Source: Phytophthora sp. 'mugwort'
Lineage: Eukaryota; Oomycota; Peronosporomycetes; Peronosporales; Peronosporaceae
Reading direction: 5' to 3'
Assembly: GCA_033558025.1 (NCBI GenBank)
Contig: JAUCEF010000003.1
Coordinates: 620,001 to 684,000, forward strand
Length of the DNA stretch: 64,000 nt
Below are positions 52,671 through 63,319 of the stretch, piece by piece. The notes below the pieces were generated by a model, which was given only the letters and a program-made list of their open reading frames with translations, was not told the DNA's origin and did no database searches. A program made the position numbers and the translations under genes. Every line of letters starts with the position of its first letter. The first letter of the stretch is position 1.

Positions 52671-52791
52671 AGTCGAATACGCCGCGAAAACAGGAGGAGT
52701 GGCGAGAAACTTGGTTCAGCGGCCCTGTTGCGCAGATTCGAGTACAGATTGATTAATCTTACCTGTAAGTGATGGATGCGCGACGGCGTCG

Positions 52792-52879
52792 TGTACTTGT
52801 TGCTCGATCTGGGATGGCCGAACGGCCTGGGGCGGCCTGGGACGGCCGAACGGCCGTCCCAGATCGAGCAACAAGTACA
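52792..52879. repeat. 36-bp near-perfect GC-rich inverted repeat
   Basis: Arms 52792-52827 and 52844-52879 (TGTACTTGTTGCTCGATCTGG...GGCC) pair with three mismatches around a 16-bp G/C-rich loop. The inner arm ends are themselves palindromic (GGCCGAACGGCC). It lies upstream of the DIRS gag. Confidence 0.88.
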
Positions 52880-53050
52880 GTGTCGAAAAAAGTCAAATCA
52901 ACATCGTTAGTAGTACAACAATGGTTAGAACCAGCGATCCGTGGAGTTTTCGAGGTTTCCATGTCTATACGTGCAGGGGTTTTGAAGACGTCGACAGGGT
53001 TGTTTCCGCGCACAGTCAGCTCACAGGATACGATGTGTTGACGTCTCACA

Positions 53051-54111
53051 TAGACAATTTCGAGAGTGTCCGGTCGGATCGGGGGGACGCACTTGATGGG
53101 TTCGAGGAGAACGGTTAGCAGTGTCGAGGTAACACTAGCTGGTATACCCGATCTGCTTTTTCTGCACGCGACGATGACTTAATTTTGTTTATCGAGTAGT
53201 TCCAATGCATTAAGGGCATTGACGCTCACAGACTCTCCGGTGCGTAAAGCGTAGTTGAGTCGCTCGTCAGCGATTACTGTCGAGGTGCTGATGAATCCAA
53301 TATGGAGTGTTTGAACCTCATGTGCACATGGAGCTTGGCCACTCCGTTTCTCATGGTGTAATTTGTTACCAGCCCATAAGCCCACTGGTCGCTCGTGTTG
53401 CCTGCTGGTTGTACTGCGATCGGGTGTCCGACGTAGGATCCTGGCACTTGGGCGCTGACTGAGCTGGATTGACTATACGATGGCGCAGTATAGCAACCTA
53501 GACTTCGAATTCCGTGGTGTCTTCGCTAGTATCAGGGCCAGCTTTGCGGACCACCGCGGAGTTGCCTTGAATCTGGACTATGGACAGGTAAGTAAAGCCT
53601 TCCTGTGTCGGAACGTAAGAGGACATACGAACATGAGAGCATCAGGGTTTAGACCGTGACTTGACATTGCGGCAGTGACTGGAGGGTAGCTTGAGACTGC
53701 TGGAGAGGCTGCTTTATCGATCTGAAGAAAAGTATCCATCTGAAAAAAAACTTGAGAATGAACCTACACGAGCGTGTGCGGGCTGCTCCCTCGTCGGCGG
53801 TTACGTCTAGGTGGCCCGTCCTCGGGTTCTGGTCCAAGCTAACAGTACTAGTGATTTTGACACTTCTATCGTCTGACAGAAAACCCGAACATCCTCCGAA
53901 AGTTTCTCATTATGACATTTTGTTACTCATCTAAAGCCTTCGCGTAGAATAAATGATGGCATCGATAAACAATTTCGATCCATAGATAATGGCATCACCC
54001 CAGAGCAGACGATAAATAAGAGCCTATTGAGAAGGATTGAAACTTGAAGTAAAGAGATATCGTGTTACCGTTTATCGCGTGGCCTCATCGACGGTGCTTG
54101 CAGTCCAATTC
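53051..54111. other. mostly unassigned
   Basis: A minus-strand open stretch (~53460-53179) is possibly a further part of the DIRS 5' region. A possible first exon on the plus strand at 53480 is listed separately. Nothing else was recognised. Confidence 0.35.
53480..53587 (+). CDS. possible first exon of an unknown gene
   Basis: ATG 53480 opens 36 codons (MAQYSNLDFEFRGVFASIRA...) running exactly to a consensus 5' splice site, CAG|GTAAGT, at 53588. Possible acceptors downstream (~53655 or ~53675) lead quickly to stops, so no full model was built. It could be a remnant of a gene disrupted by the neighbouring elements. Confidence 0.25.
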
Positions 54112-55830
54112 TTACCATTCTGACGCAAGTAAAAGCACCACTTCCAGTGTGATCAGATGAAAAATATGCCGTTCTTGGTCGTACGTCGTCCTGGCGACGC
54201 TAAAGATGCGCTCGACAAGATTAGACGTCGGCGGGATACTGCTGCGCATGTGGTACCTTTGGTCAACCACAGCCAAGCGACGACGCTTTTGAAGTTGCTC
54301 CACGAACGACCCCTCTTCGTCGTTCTCGTCATCACCAGCTCTTGTAACACCCAACCTTTGCTAAACATCTTGATCCGAGCAACAAAAAAGGTGAAGCACT
54401 GTCTTCTCTAGACGTGTGAGGCGGCTGGTGTTTCCCCCAAGAACGTGTACACAGCCTGATTCAAAGTCAGGGCTGTGCACGATATCTGCACGAGTTTCTG
54501 AATGGGACATACAATAATCAAAATGTTAATTTAATAATGACACCGTTAATAAAAGCACTGATAGAGGACAACTTACCAAGAGATCTCGCGTAGTATGGCT
54601 TCACGGCAATTAAACTGTCAAATCACACACGGACCTCCAACAAGCTCACATGTTCACCTTGGAGAGCCTTGGACACTGATTCCACCTTCCTCAAATCATT
54701 CAGTAGTGCGAGAAGGCGCTTGCTGGTGGCCGGCGCCGGAAGGACGTCTATGAGGGCGTCGTCTGCAGAGGCGAGATGTTTTCGGGAGCTCAAAATAGCG
54801 TTTGACCATCCCGAACGTTGAACTCCACCGAGTGGCCTGTCGGATAACCGGTCGGAGAGTTATTTCAACCTACAAATATGCCCACAACATAGTCATAAAT
54901 TACCACATTAGCACATTTCGCCACAAATAATTATCCATAAACCAACAATAATTACCTGAGCTTGGCCGACTGGTTCAGCGTCCGCAGCCGCACCATCAGG
55001 ACTTGGACTGCAGACAGATCTACCTCGTGCTGCGCCATCTCCACTTGCAGTGCTCTGTTCAGTCGGTGGCTTGCGCACCCCATGAGGGGGACGCCAATGA
55101 GTGTAGCCAGTAGCCGGATCACCGAGCAATTATCACCCGCCACATACAGACAATCGCTTAGTTGCTTACCGTAATCGCGTGGCAGCATCTCAGCCAGAAA
55201 CTCGAAGTGCCCGCGAGCCGAGAGGTCTTGTTCGGGCTCGTTTAGAAGGGGTGCCATGCAGAGCAACGGGGCTTGGTCACGCGGACCTCGTAACAGGCGA
55301 AGACAACGATGAAGTGCTCCGAAGCGTGACTCCACCCGTCGAAGATGTGGCCAAAGCGCTCTGGCATTTCGGCGGTGATGTAGCGCTCCACAATCCGTGT
55401 AAGGCTTTCCATGGATTGGATTATCGTCTTGACAAAAATTGGGTCCAAATTCGAGCATCTAGATCAAAGTAAGGACACAAAAACTTTAGTCCGACTATAA
55501 AACAGCAACACCAGCGGATTGAACTTACCGTCTTGCATCTGGGTTATCGCAGAAGTGAAGTGGCAAGTTGTTTTTGATGATCCAGGCCATCCACCCGTAC
55601 ACATTCAACGCGGAGCGTCAAACGTAGTTGAGCTTGGCGCCAGTCTCTGCCGTCGATGCAGACAGCATCACAGCTTCGTAGTCCGGGTGCTCGCAGCGCA
55701 CGTGCTGCATGAGGTTCGAATAGCCGTTCCAACGGGTTTGCTTCCGAACCGTGCCGCAACGGCATCGGAAATACTCCGGTATGGCCTCGTCGACGTCGTC
55801 ACGGCACGGACGGAAGTAGAACCCGGTCAT
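54112..55830 (-). pseudogene. hAT transposase with BED finger and two introns, decayed
   Basis: The minus strand opens with YFRCRCGTVRKQTRWNGYSN and LMQHVRCEHPDYE (BED-type finger, ~55690-55770). Intron 55459-55528 (GTAAGT...CTAG) follows. Then come ERFGHIFDGWSHASEHFIVV (~55300-55360), YVAGDNCSVIRLLATLIGVP (catalytic region, ~55090-55150) and LRTLNQSAKLR, intron 54870-54955 (GTAATT...TGTAG) and TRWSSTFGMVKRYF (~54790-54835). The C-terminal dimerisation domain reads YHMRSSIPPTSNLVERIFSV (~54200-54265). A frame change near 55260 and stops at ~54720 inactivate it. Confidence 0.82.
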
Positions 55831-56157
55831 CTGAGCTGGTGTGAACGTGGCGTGGCGGGATCCTGGTGCGAGAACTATGGTAGCTTGGGGGGGGAGGATG
55901 CGTTGGGCTTGGAGAAAATTGAAGTGTGAGAGCTTGTGAGCGCTGGATTAAGCTGTGGCGGTGAGCTGTTGGTAGCAGTGAACGTTGGTGGCTGGTTGGA
56001 TGGCAGGAGACGATAATGATAAAGAGATCTATATAAATTTTGGCAGATGCTTGTCTTTTCAAATAAATTATCAATAACGTACGGGGAAACGCTGGGATGA
56101 ATTTGTTTATGCTTTATTGGAAATTATTGAAACCGCCATGTAATAATCGGGAGCCCT

Positions 56158-57722
56158 GGCTCCCCCCCCCAAGGACAGCTCCGTTTCAGCAACGGTGAAA
56201 TTTCGAAATGAAATTTCAAAAAGAAAACGAAGTGTTGTATTACTATTATCCGTGACGCTAATGAGCTGTTCTAAGCTACACATCAGTTGAGCCGTAGACG
56301 CCTTCCGAGGAAAGTATCAAGATCGCCACATGTACTCGTCTAAGTAGCCGTTCAACACTTCCTTCTGCATGCCTCTCGTTGACTTAATGTGGCGTTTTAT
56401 ATGAATTTCCTACAAACATTCGATCGTGTTCGTGTGCGTGTCGATCTGGGGGTCGACGTAATGCTTGGAGTGGTTGACGTATGCGTGTAGTTCATGTCGA
56501 CCAGAGAGAGGTGGTTGGCGAGCGTCCTGATACGCACGCCGCGTTTTGTCTTCCACTCAGTGACATAGGTAGCGTACATGTCCGAGTGAATGGTAGTTCT
56601 ACACATAACACCACACTGATCAGTGTACATCAGGGATAATATAAAGAAAACATAGCAATAGAACTCCCCCCGCCTGATAAACTGTCTAATGACAGGAAAT
56701 AGCTCTTCTGAGTTCGATCGTCATCAACATTCGCCCGAACCACTGCCCGGTTGAGCGATCCACCCCTACCAAAGAGTCAATAGTCTAGGTACAGGCGTCC
56801 GCGTTGGTACTTGCTCTTCTTTTTCAGACTAGTTTCGTCAATTTCCACGATGTTTCCCACACCACCTATCTAACAGTACAGTAAAAACCGGATGAGGAGC
56901 ACGTCAATAAAGCTAATCGAATAAGAGCATACCTAAAGCGATTCCAAGAAGCTGTCGCGAGCAGTGAGAACGAGCGATCTGTACCAGTCACCCACTTTAG
57001 TCTCTGTCACGTCCGCTATCCAGCAGCGTGGGCTTGAGGAGCACGCATGCACCAGGCATAGAGAAGCCGTGCTGCTTGCGCGAGCGACAGTTTCATACCA
57101 GCAAACCATGTATTAGTCAAAATGCTAATGCTTACCTCTCTACCGTCATCATGGCGCTTTTTGCGGCAGCAGCGCCAGTCCTTGGTCTTGCCGGAGACCC
57201 GCAGTCGCATGGGCTGCTGGCAACCCGGGCAGAACCTCGAGCTCTCTAGCAGCCCTGCCTGCTACCACCGCCGCACCGCCCTCAACTCGTCGCTCATTGC
57301 CTCGACTATGGAGGTGAATGAAAAGTGCAGCAGGTTATGCATAGAGTAGTGGTGACTTGTGCCGTTAGATTATGGTGGAGAGGTAGGTTCGGATAGCTGT
57401 CTCGGGGGTATGCTGTATTACTGGGACTGGGCTTGTAGAGGATCTGTAAAGAGCTGACAACGGAGCCCTGACAACGAGTGGCTGACTGAGCGTCTGGCAG
57501 GGCTGCAAACGGGGGCATAACATCAGTCACATACTAAATCTATATCAAACTTTTCTTATTGAAAGTATGTATGGCGCCCAAAACGGGGGCATAACCCTGC
57601 TGGCCACCTCGTTGACCCCAATTCAAATTTGGCAGAAAAATATGTGTCAACTCGCCAACTATGAAAATTTCATTTTGAAATTTCATCATTGCTGAAAACG
57701 GTGTTGTCGTTGGAAAGAGCCA
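56158..57722 (-). mobile_element. Merlin (IS1595/ISXO2-like) DNA transposon with terminal inverted repeats
   Basis: The left end 56158-56218 (GGCTCC..., CCGTTTCAGCAACGGTGAAATTTCGAAATG...) matches the reverse complement of 57661-57722 (ATGAAAATTTCATTTTGAAATTTCATCATTGCTGAAAACGG...GAGCC) over ~60 bp with gaps. A transposase remnant lies between. The target duplication was not fixed. Confidence 0.75.
56280..57250 (-). pseudogene. Merlin/ISXO2-like transposase, decayed
   Basis: On the minus strand: CPGCQQPMRLRVSGKTKDWR and NTWFAGMKLSLAQAARLLYA (~57075-57230, N-terminal zinc and helix region). Intron 56870-56932 (GTATGC...TGTTAG) follows, then GNIVEIDETSLKKKSKYQRG (~56800-56865, first Asp of the DDE-like triad). 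A TGA near 56782, IHSDMYATYVTEW (~56550-56590), and VDPQIDTHTNTIECL (~56410-56460; family T-(Q/N)-(T/N)-IE block) come after. Stops and frame changes show it is dead. Confidence 0.75.
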
Positions 57723-57809
57723 AGCGATCAATTTCTCGCGCAGTCGCGCCATTCGGGACATGGTACTCGGCTCAGCCACTGCCAGTCGTGAAATAAAAGA
57801 TTTACCACG

Positions 57810-58070
57810 TTGGCGCGGCTGGTAGTGGCTTCAGGTGCTGCGTCTGCGGGAAAAGGCTCTTGTCAGATCTGCCGGCGCGTGGTGTGTGCAAAATGTAGTA
57901 GAGTGAAGCAGAGGACACTGAACGTATCGCACACAGGTGCGGTGAAACAGTGTGCCTGTTACTGTTTGGTCGGCCTGCTCGAAGCGAAGGAGTCGACCTG
58001 GGAAATGGCACAAGATGGGTTTGAATCCTCACCAGTGTCTTCACCCACCTCTGGATTCCGCTTGTCGGTA
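57810..58070 (+). pseudogene. START/FYVE paralogue fragment, zinc-finger part
   Basis: The plus strand reads CQICRRVVCAKCSRVKQRTL, then HTGAVKQCACYCLVGLLEAK and WEMAQDGFESS, very close to the C-terminus of the gene at 62012 (CQICRRVVCSKC, WEMALTGIETSS). The first Cys pair is missing and one Cys of the last pair is displaced, so the finger cannot fold normally. There is no start codon. This is probably the other end of the fragment at 47786. Confidence 0.78.
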
Positions 58071-60533
58071 GGGGCACAACACTCTCAACCAAGCTCTGGG
58101 CATCAGCAGAGACGAAGTAGAAATCCACGCACAGATCAGCACTTTCAAACGAACTCCGGGGACCGAAAAAACACGCATTCAGTCCGGTGCCGGACAAAGA
58201 TACATGTAACAAGCTTCGTCGCCATATCCGAACGGCAATGTAATATCGCGAGCCCGCTATTCGGAAAGGCTCAGAACATGAGGTTTTATACGTTAGCTGA
58301 AATCGTCGACGCGTTGGGTTTTCAGTCTGCGTTGATCAAGAAGCTCTCTTCCATGACATCATCGGTGTACTCAGGCTGTCACGGAACTATCTCCACGATT
58401 AAACATGCCACGCCGACTGGAGCTATGAATAAAAAAAAAATACATCCAACACGTGATAGGTTAATGGTCGAAATTATAGAATTGAACCTTCTGATAAAAT
58501 AATCTCCACGCAGGAATCCCAGGGTCCGATAAGATTTCGGATATATAGTTACCCCCAAATAGATGACATGTTTGTCCAATATTTAATATAAGAACTCGAA
58601 CCTGTGGTTTCTACCGTAAAACTTCGGAACGTCCTTGTCGTTGCACAGTGTTTTTACGTGTAAGCTTAACGCAAGTTTGGGCTTTCCGGTAAAACGAGCT
58701 CATTATTTAGAACGTTCCGGATTGAGAAAGGGCATCATTGCGCGCCAACGACGCCTTCATGGCGGCCCCGCACAGCTTAGTCTTGTCAATGAGTCACTCC
58801 TCCACGCACCCGCGGGCGCTGGTCTATTACTTTAAATGCTTCGTCGGCCAGGTTGTACTTGTATGTGTATTACATATCGTAGAGTGGGGCTCGTCGCGAT
58901 GAGCTTTAGGGTGAGAGTTTGGTAATGGTCTACACTGTCTCAAAGAAAATGGCTCCGATGTATCACAGGAAACGGACCTATTTTTCCAAAGTATACGAAC
59001 TGCAATCTTGCGTCTGATGCCAAATGTGTGCGAAACGACGTCCCCATAGGTCTATACTATTTGGCATACTTTATGTACACGTATTAACTCTAAATTTGGA
59101 ACGTTCTATGTGCTTGTTTGCTGGAGAGCCCCAATTTTGTAAAGACATCCGTTCGCGGGGCGGCTGCGGTAATCTGCTTCAAAACAAAAAAAGTCTGCTG
59201 AGTTACATGGATAACGTTTATTCACGGTCGCATGGACGAAGTCCGTGAATGTCTCCACTTGGTATTTGTATCTACCTCTGGTCGCATATGCACAAGTAAA
59301 TGTATGATATGCTATACACGTAGTGTTGCTGAGCTACAAGCCTTTAGAAAATAATTCGAGTGAACGATCTTCCTATCCGGATACCGGTCATTCAAAAACT
59401 CCTTTGGCCGAGTCACCGAAAGGCAACAAGCACAGCACTGCAATGCTTCTCCAGTTTGCGATTCACGCAGGCTCTTTAGGGAAAAACGGGGTTCAACCAT
59501 TTCTTTCACAAGTGCACATGGGTGAATTCCTGCCAACATGATAAATAAAATCTTCGATTATTACCCTAATGCGTGACAGAACATTAGTTTCTTCGTTTCA
59601 ACGAACAAAGCGTCTAACTAAAATTGAATGGCAGAGCATATTGACGCAATCAGGGAGATGGATGTCACATGCTTTACCAAATCGCCTTGCAATAAACGGC
59701 TCGCAGCCGCTTGTGTCAGCCCGTCTTTTTTTGCCTCTCTTGCCAGGGGGACAATTCTTGGTCCTAAAGTTACAGACAACGACGGAGAAATCCAGCATAT
59801 GTAATTTCGATCATGCTTTGTGCTTTAAAGATCCTTTTTGACGAATCAAATCTAGTGCCGGATTTGTTTTGTCCGGACCAGTGATCTGACATTCAGCTGT
59901 GCCGGATTTTCTCCGTTGTTGTCCGTAACACGGCATGCTCCACTAAATTGTTGAGTGACTACTGTGCCCGACTGAATTAGGAGGATGTGTGAAAACAACA
60001 TAAAACGATCAACAGAGGAGAGCGGTTGCGAGCGCGCCCGTGAAGCAGGGCCGCGTGGTATTTGCGGAGGCAAGCCCAGCATCGAGCTTTCCAGCGAGCC
60101 GAAGACTGTACAGGGCCGAAGTTAGAATCGTGTCCTCGCAGGAGCGCCGGGACTGCCTTTGCCAAACAAAACCCAAGACCGCGACGACATCGGTCCTCGG
60201 TAGGGCTAGGGTAAAAGATGGACATGGGAGACGTTCGATCAAACGGTAAGTTTAAACTAAAAGTGTGACGCGGCGAGTCGGGTGCAGCAACACGTGCCTA
60301 AATTGTTTCGGTTTAAACGTATAAACGGCACACAACTAATTCGCCCACAATATAATATGGATAATCGCAGACACACGAATACCTGTACCTATGCGCTGAG
60401 ACACAAAAGTGCTTTGGATGGGGGTCGTTTCAACGTTCTTCCATGGACGAGATGACACGGAATGATTTGAAGTGTCTGGAGGTTTGGATGGACGACAATT
60501 TAAACAACATATTTTCGCGTTTAAGAGGAGGCG
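58071..60533. other. intergenic, nothing recognised
   Basis: The frame after the zinc-finger fragment stays open to 58502 but loses similarity to the family. Other frames to 60533 have no domains. The last ~100 bp are the 5' region of the START/FYVE gene at 60534. Confidence 0.4.
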
Positions 60534-61820
60534 ATGAAGTTCGTCATACCCGAGAAAGCGTTCCCACCTCTCAGTTTGTCCGACGAACAGCAAAATGTGT
60601 TGACCGAAGAGGCGGAGACCGTTTTGCGTGAGACGCTTGCAGAGAATGAAAAATTTATTGCTAAAGGAGCTACGTTCCGAGATCCAAGTTGGAGATTGGT
60701 GCGCACGAAAGAAGGCGTAAGTGTGTATCGTCAACGGCGGTCGGCTGGGAGCTCCAGCGTGCCAGGAGATGCGCGACTACCATCGTCGCCCCACAGCCAG
60801 AATTCTTCGTGGTCCTTCAAGCGTCGAGATCGTGCAGGTAGTAACAAGCACTGGGAGACGAGTACCGAAGGAGAGGCATCGGCATCTTATGAGGTTAATA
60901 CACTCCAAGAGACAATGAGACGTCCAGGTGTGTCCCTGATGGCTCTCCATGGGACTGTTGTCGGAAGACTGGACAACTATATGTTCGGATCATTTGCATC
61001 CACGGATCAAGCTTGGATGTATCGAAGCTCGCACATTAACGAACGCTTGGACGATGCTCGTATTCTCGCGACTATCCGAGGCCCGACACGCAAAGACCCC
61101 TTCCGTTTCCTTGGCCTCAAGTGGTTTGCTAAGGAAACCCCGGCTGTTCTATCTGGCGTTCTCCAACAGCGAGATTTCCTCATCATGGAAGCGACAGGAC
61201 TCATGTGTGACACTAAGGGTAAGAGGGTTGGGTACTACCTCATGCACTCCGTTTCACTGCCTGAGGTCCCGGAACTGTCAAATATGGGTATCATTCGTGG
61301 GGAGATGAGTCTATGTTTCATTATCCGGCAGAATGGCCCCAAAAAGGTCGAAATGTTCGGCCGTGGTTTTAGTGACCCCCGTGGCGGAATGTTGGACCGC
61401 GTGTCGATTAGAATCACGTCGGAGGCAATGATCTGTGCTGCTAACGTCGTTGACTATGCCTACACCAAGAAGCTCACGTGGCTAATGAAACACAAGCGCG
61501 CTACTGGACGCGACTCTGATTTCCCTCGACCCACTCGTTGTGAGGCGTGTGACAAGGGCTTAACCAAGTTCTCGCTTTCTGGCGTGGGTGCGTGTCAGGT
61601 CTGCAGTCTCGTGGTCTGTAGCAGATGCAGCGCCGTCAGGAAAATGACCGTGGACGTGTCTAGCACGGGGTCAGTCAAGCAGTGTGCGCTGCGATTCTGT
61701 ATGAGCTGTCTGCTCGAAGCAAAGGAGAAGTCCGTGTGGGAAATGGCGCTGAGTGGCGTTGGATCTTCATCGGAGTGCTCCTCTACTTCTGGCTCAGCTC
61801 GAGCTGCACCTTATCTTTAG
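60534..61820 (+). CDS. START-like domain protein with C-terminal FYVE-like zinc finger (paralogue 3)
   Basis: An intact 428-residue frame from ATG 60534. It starts MKFVIPEKAFPPLSLSDEQQ, a helical lead, then WRLVRTKEGVSVYRQRR and the START-like region (~80-330) with GTVVGRLDNYMFGSFASTDQ, KDPFRFLGLKWFAKETP, QRDFLIMEATGL and GRGFSDPRGGM. The C-terminal finger has CEAC, CQVC, CSRC and CMSC pairs in the order of the family, then WEMALSGVGSSSECSS. It is intron-less like its paralogues. It lies tail to tail with paralogue 4, with 191 bp between stops. Lipid binding and zinc binding are inferred from the family. Confidence 0.9.
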   Translation: MKFVIPEKAFPPLSLSDEQQNVLTEEAETVLRETLAENEKFIAKGATFRDPSWRLVRTKEGVSVYRQRRSAGSSSVPGDARLPSSPHSQNSSWSFKRRDRAGSNKHWETSTEGEASASYEVNTLQETMRRPGVSLMALHGTVVGRLDNYMFGSFASTDQAWMYRSSHINERLDDARILATIRGPTRKDPFRFLGLKWFAKETPAVLSGVLQQRDFLIMEATGLMCDTKGKRVGYYLMHSVSLPEVPELSNMGIIRGEMSLCFIIRQNGPKKVEMFGRGFSDPRGGMLDRVSIRITSEAMICAANVVDYAYTKKLTWLMKHKRATGRDSDFPRPTRCEACDKGLTKFSLSGVGACQVCSLVVCSRCSAVRKMTVDVSSTGSVKQCALRFCMSCLLEAKEKSVWEMALSGVGSSSECSSTSGSARAAPYL

Positions 61821-62011
61821 TAGTATTCATTAGCTGTTAGCTCGTACTTCTATTAGTTACAATGGACGAAACAATGAGCTAGATCCTGACTAGCCCACAG
61901 AAAAAAATAAAATAATGCTTGAATAGGAAAATCTTTTCATCCATTTAATGCAACAACAAAACAAAAGTGATATGTCAAGACTACTTCGTACTTTATCTCC
62001 TATCTGTGTGG
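61821..62011. other. shared 3' intergenic of two convergent genes
   Basis: 191 bp, AT-rich, with AATAAAATAATG at ~61907 that may serve as a polyadenylation region for the plus-strand gene. No hairpin was seen. Confidence 0.4.
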
Positions 62012-63319
62012 TTATGATCTAGCTGAACCAGAAGCCGACGAAGCCTCTGATGAGGTTTCTATCCCAGTCAAGGCCATTTCCCAAACACATTGCTCCTTTG
62101 CTTCATGTAGACAATCCAGACAGAAGCGAAGCGCACACTGTTTTACCGCGCCGGTGGCCGACACGTCCACGGTCATTTTCTTGACCACACTGCATTTACT
62201 GCAGACCACGCGACGGCAGATCTGGCAGCTCGCACCTGTTCCTGTGCTCAAAAGAGAAAATTTGGCGAAGCTCTTGCTGCAAATCCCACAGCATTTGGGT
62301 CGAGGTTGTCCCGAATTACGCCGAGCCTGGCGCTCTGTTGATGCACTTTGGCCGCCCTTGTGCTTCATGAGCCACGTTAACTTCTTGATGTACGCATAGT
62401 CGACAACGCTGGCAGCACAGATAAGTGACTCGGCGGTGATCGAAACGGCCACCCGATCAATGATTTTTCCTCGAGGATCGCTGAAACTGCGGCAGTACTT
62501 CTCGACTTTACTATTTCCTCGTGCTCGGTCGATGAAACAAAGACTGAGATCTCCACGAAGAAGACCCAGTTCTGTCAGCTCCGGGACCATTCGAGGCAGT
62601 TTGATAGAATGCATGAGATAGTAGCCAACCTTTTCGCCCTTGGAGTCAAGTGTAAGCCCCGTAGCTTCGAGGATGAGGTAATCTCGCTGTTGTACGAAAC
62701 CTGATAGCACAGCAGGACATTCCTTGACAAACCATTTCACGCCCAAGAAGCGGAAAGGGTCTTCCTTTGTCGGTCCTACAATGGTCGCCAGCACGCGGGC
62801 ATCGTCAAGGCGGTCGTTGATATGTGAGCTGCGCCACATCCAGGATTGGTTAGTGGCGGCGAACGTCCCAAACATTGCATCGTCCAAATTCCCGTCCAAA
62901 GTTCCATGAAGAAGCATCTGAAATCCGGCCGGACGCCGCATTTCCTTCCCCGAAGCTGATGCTGACACGGATGCTTCCTCGTCTGTATCCGCGTCACCAT
63001 AGCTGCTTCCCCCTGTCGGGTCTGTCGCGTGAGACTCGCTCAAGATGACGGGCGAGAAGGAACTCGTGAAGCGTGGCCTCCGGAGCTTCCTAGAGCTCTT
63101 CTGTCTTGCTTGTTGGTGGTGATATACGTTCAAACCATCTTTGACGCGAACCAATTTCCATCTCGGATCCTTTTTGAGCGTTGACCCCTCAGCTAAGAAG
63201 GCTTCGTTAGCTGCAAGAGTATCGCGCACAACCGTCTCAGCTTCCTCGATTAATTCTTTTTGCTGTTCGTTTGATAGGATCAACTCTGGAAACGCATTTT
63301 CAGGCAGGGTGAACTTCAT
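62012..63319 (-). CDS. START-like domain protein with C-terminal FYVE-like zinc finger (paralogue 4)
   Basis: Intact, 435 residues from ATG 63317-63319; a GTG two codons upstream is in frame but not used, since the family starts MKF. N-terminus MKFTLPENAFPELILSNEQQ. The START-like region includes LDGNLDDAMFGTFAATNQSW, KEDPFRFLGVKWFVKECP, QRDYLILEATGLTLDSKGE and CRSFSDPRGKI. The finger has CCGIC, CQIC, CSKC and CLDC, with the linker ARRNSGQPRPK. It is the closest by eye to the split pseudogene at 47.8/57.8 kb. No frame lesion was seen. Confidence 0.9.
   Translation of the reverse strand: MKFTLPENAFPELILSNEQQKELIEEAETVVRDTLAANEAFLAEGSTLKKDPRWKLVRVKDGLNVYHHQQARQKSSRKLRRPRFTSSFSPVILSESHATDPTGGSSYGDADTDEEASVSASASGKEMRRPAGFQMLLHGTLDGNLDDAMFGTFAATNQSWMWRSSHINDRLDDARVLATIVGPTKEDPFRFLGVKWFVKECPAVLSGFVQQRDYLILEATGLTLDSKGEKVGYYLMHSIKLPRMVPELTELGLLRGDLSLCFIDRARGNSKVEKYCRSFSDPRGKIIDRVAVSITAESLICAASVVDYAYIKKLTWLMKHKGGQSASTERQARRNSGQPRPKCCGICSKSFAKFSLLSTGTGASCQICRRVVCSKCSVVKKMTVDVSATGAVKQCALRFCLDCLHEAKEQCVWEMALTGIETSSEASSASGSARS

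Larger units (their letters stand above)
48690..53050 (-). mobile_element. DIRS-type retrotransposon, decayed
   Basis: On the minus strand the order is gag (~52670-51826), reverse transcriptase and RNase H (~51500-49850), then tyrosine recombinase (~49850-48690). A tyrosine recombinase instead of a DDE integrase downstream of RT-RNase H defines DIRS/Ngaro elements. The adenine methylase domain of many DIRS elements was not seen. The split repeats of the family were not resolved; short G/C-run repeats near 48647-48710 (AAGGGTTCC...GGAACCCTT) may be part of them. Confidence 0.8.

Noticed and set aside
58071..58502. Extension of the zinc-finger fragment as a longer real gene
   Set aside because: After ~58070 similarity to the paralogues ends; the remaining frame is read-through of a broken copy with no start codon.
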